Translations under genes and position numbers: made by a program
Notes under the pieces: model-generated
What the model was told of the DNA's origin: nothing
What the model saw: only the letters and a program-made list of their open reading frames with translations
Database searches by the model: none
In this document: positions 63,120-64,000 of the stretch, in pieces
How the letters are laid out: each line of letters begins with the position of its first letter
Position numbering within the stretch: the stretch's first letter is position 1
NCBI RefSeq assembly: GCF_042186555.1
Contig: NC_133332.1
Coordinates: 237,138,015 to 237,202,014, forward strand
Length of the DNA: 64,000 nt
Direction: 5' to 3'
DNA from: Aquarana catesbeiana
Lineage: Eukaryota; Chordata; Amphibia; Anura; Ranidae

Positions 63120-64000
63120 GTATCCGGATAAGAAAGCGGCAACATTATTGGAAGAAGGTTTCTCCGTAGGTTTCCGGATCCCCTGTTCGCTGGCGGTAGT
63201 CCCTCCCGTTCCACCCAATCTCCGGTCCACTTTGCAACACCCGGACGTGATTAGTGAAAAACTACGTAAGGAGGTTGCAATGGGAAGGATGGCGGGGCCT
63301 TTCTCGTCGGCACCTTTGGCTGATCTGGTGGTGTCCCCACTGGGGGTAGTACCGAAAAAGGAACCCAATAAATTCAGGCTCATCCATCACCTGTCCTTTC
63401 CAAAAGGGGGGTCGGTTAATGACGCCATAGATCAGGAAGCGTGCTCTGTGACGTATACGTCATTTGATGCAGCCGTAGGGTGGGTGCGCCGGTACGGAAA
63501 AGGGGCACTGTTGGCTAAGGTTGATATTGAATCGGCTTTTAGGCTGTTACCAGTGCATCCTGAAAGTTTTAGGTTGCTCGGATGTCAATGGGACGATGAG
63601 TTCTATGTCGACCAATGCCTTCCGATGGGTTGCTCTATATCATGTGCGATATTTGAGCAATTCAGCTCTTTTGTTGAGTGGGTGGTAAGGGAGGTTTCGG
63701 GTTTGAATTCTATAATTCATTACCTGGATGACTTCCTATGCATAGGACCAGCTGAGTCGAGGATCTGCGCGGTGCTCTTGGCAACGCTGGAACACATAGC
63801 AGACAGGTTTGGCATTCCATTGGCGCCTGACAAAACTGAGGGACCTTGTACGGTGATTACGTTTCTAGGCATCATCCTGGATTCAGTGGCCATGGAATGT
63901 AGGTTGCCGGCGGAAAAGTTGGCAGACCTGAAAACAGAGGTTGCGCGGCTAATTGGATTGCGAAAAGTGCAATTGCGCGTATTGCAATCGGTGTTAGGCA
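63100..64000 (+). CDS. DIRS copy 3 reverse transcriptase (partial at the edge, open)
   Basis: ATG at 63100, 20 nt inside the Gag frame, giving M-R-P-F-L-G-R-Y-P; copy 1 has M-V-P-Y-L-D-R-Y-P at the same overlap, which supports this start. Motifs: P-L-G-V-V-P-K-K-E-P-N-K-F-R-L-I-H, K-V-D-I-E-S-A-F-R-L-L (catalytic Asp), Q-C-L-P-M-G-C-S-I-S and H-Y-L-D-D-F-L-C-I-G with an intact YLDD at about 63724. The frame stays open for 300 codons to the window end, in contrast to copies 1 and 2. Confidence 0.92.
   Translation, partial: MRPFLGRYPDKKAATLLEEGFSVGFRIPCSLAVVPPVPPNLRSTLQHPDVISEKLRKEVAMGRMAGPFSSAPLADLVVSPLGVVPKKEPNKFRLIHHLSFPKGGSVNDAIDQEACSVTYTSFDAAVGWVRRYGKGALLAKVDIESAFRLLPVHPESFRLLGCQWDDEFYVDQCLPMGCSISCAIFEQFSSFVEWVVREVSGLNSIIHYLDDFLCIGPAESRICAVLLATLEHIADRFGIPLAPDKTEGPCTVITFLGIILDSVAMECRLPAEKLADLKTEVARLIGLRKVQLRVLQSVLG

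Larger units (their letters stand above)
61096..64000 (+). mobile_element. DIRS element, copy 3, open frames, runs off the right edge
   Basis: Plus-strand order: leader, a small ORF (61238-61759), Gag (62004-63119) and RT (63100 to the window end). No stop or frameshift is visible in Gag or in the 300 codons of RT present. It starts head to head against truncated copy 2 at about 61095. The missing right part should hold RNase H, recombinase and hydrolase. Confidence 0.9.

Noticed and set aside
1..64000. CRISPR arrays, bacterial operons, tRNA or rRNA genes.
   Set aside because: No spaced direct repeats of CRISPR type, no cloverleaf with A and B boxes that I could recognise, and no rRNA-like stretch; the content is eukaryotic transposable elements.

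Overview
The window looks like intergenic DNA from an amphibian, most likely a ranid-type frog, built almost entirely of transposable elements. The reasons are the mix of families (Tx1/L1-like LINEs, a CR1-like LINE, DIRS tyrosine-recombinase retrotransposons, a chromodomain Gypsy element, an endogenous retrovirus, Tc1, hAT and Harbinger-type DNA transposons) and long non-autonomous TTAA-flanked repeats that I associate with frog genomes. The species is inferred, not proven. I recognise no host protein-coding gene.

Layout. 1-17.9 kb is a nested stack. A minus-strand endogenous retrovirus (LTR and primer-binding site at about 17.5-17.9 kb, then gag, protease, RT, integrase down to about 2.3 kb) is interrupted by a Gypsy element in gag (about 10.4-16.8 kb), a 5'-truncated Tx1 LINE in RT (5.5-8.15 kb), a DNA transposon with an inner MITE (4.27-5.46 kb), an unclassified insertion (2.9-3.85 kb) and, at the left edge, the 5' half of another Tx1 LINE. 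The Gypsy element itself holds a solo LTR with a 5-bp target duplication and a Penelope-like fragment with a degenerate hammerhead ribozyme. 18-26 kb holds MITEs, a 45-bp minisatellite, a (TA)n tract and a Penelope-like fragment with a complete hammerhead ribozyme motif. 25.9-29.6 kb holds a hAT transposase remnant and a CR1-like LINE. 31.0-31.7 kb is an LTR with matching 5-bp duplications. 32.4-37.9 kb is one 5.5-kb TTAA-bounded repeat with an internal palindrome, ~360-bp tandem repeats and a nested MITE. 38.0-44.15 kb is a full-length Tx1-type LINE with a 15-bp target duplication. At 45.5 kb a U4 snRNA 5' end is fused directly to a U2 snRNA 5' end. 47.5-51.5 kb is a Tc1 transposon split by a 2.4-kb insertion with ~818-bp inverted arms, one of which carries a Harbinger MITE. 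53.3-64 kb holds three DIRS elements: one plus-strand and decayed, one minus-strand and truncated, and one plus-strand copy whose Gag and RT frames are open up to the right edge.

Common thread. SGNH-hydrolase sequence appears in two unrelated retrotransposon classes here (end of CR1 ORF1; last exon-like segment of two DIRS copies). In both DIRS copies the hydrolase frame follows a polypyrimidine tract plus CAG at the same codon and phase. Copy 1 has no ATG before the catalytic block and copy 2 only one lying upstream of the CAG, so expression by splicing is a reasonable hypothesis. Almost all other coding sequence is broken by frameshifts, stops or lost catalytic residues; the third DIRS copy is the exception.
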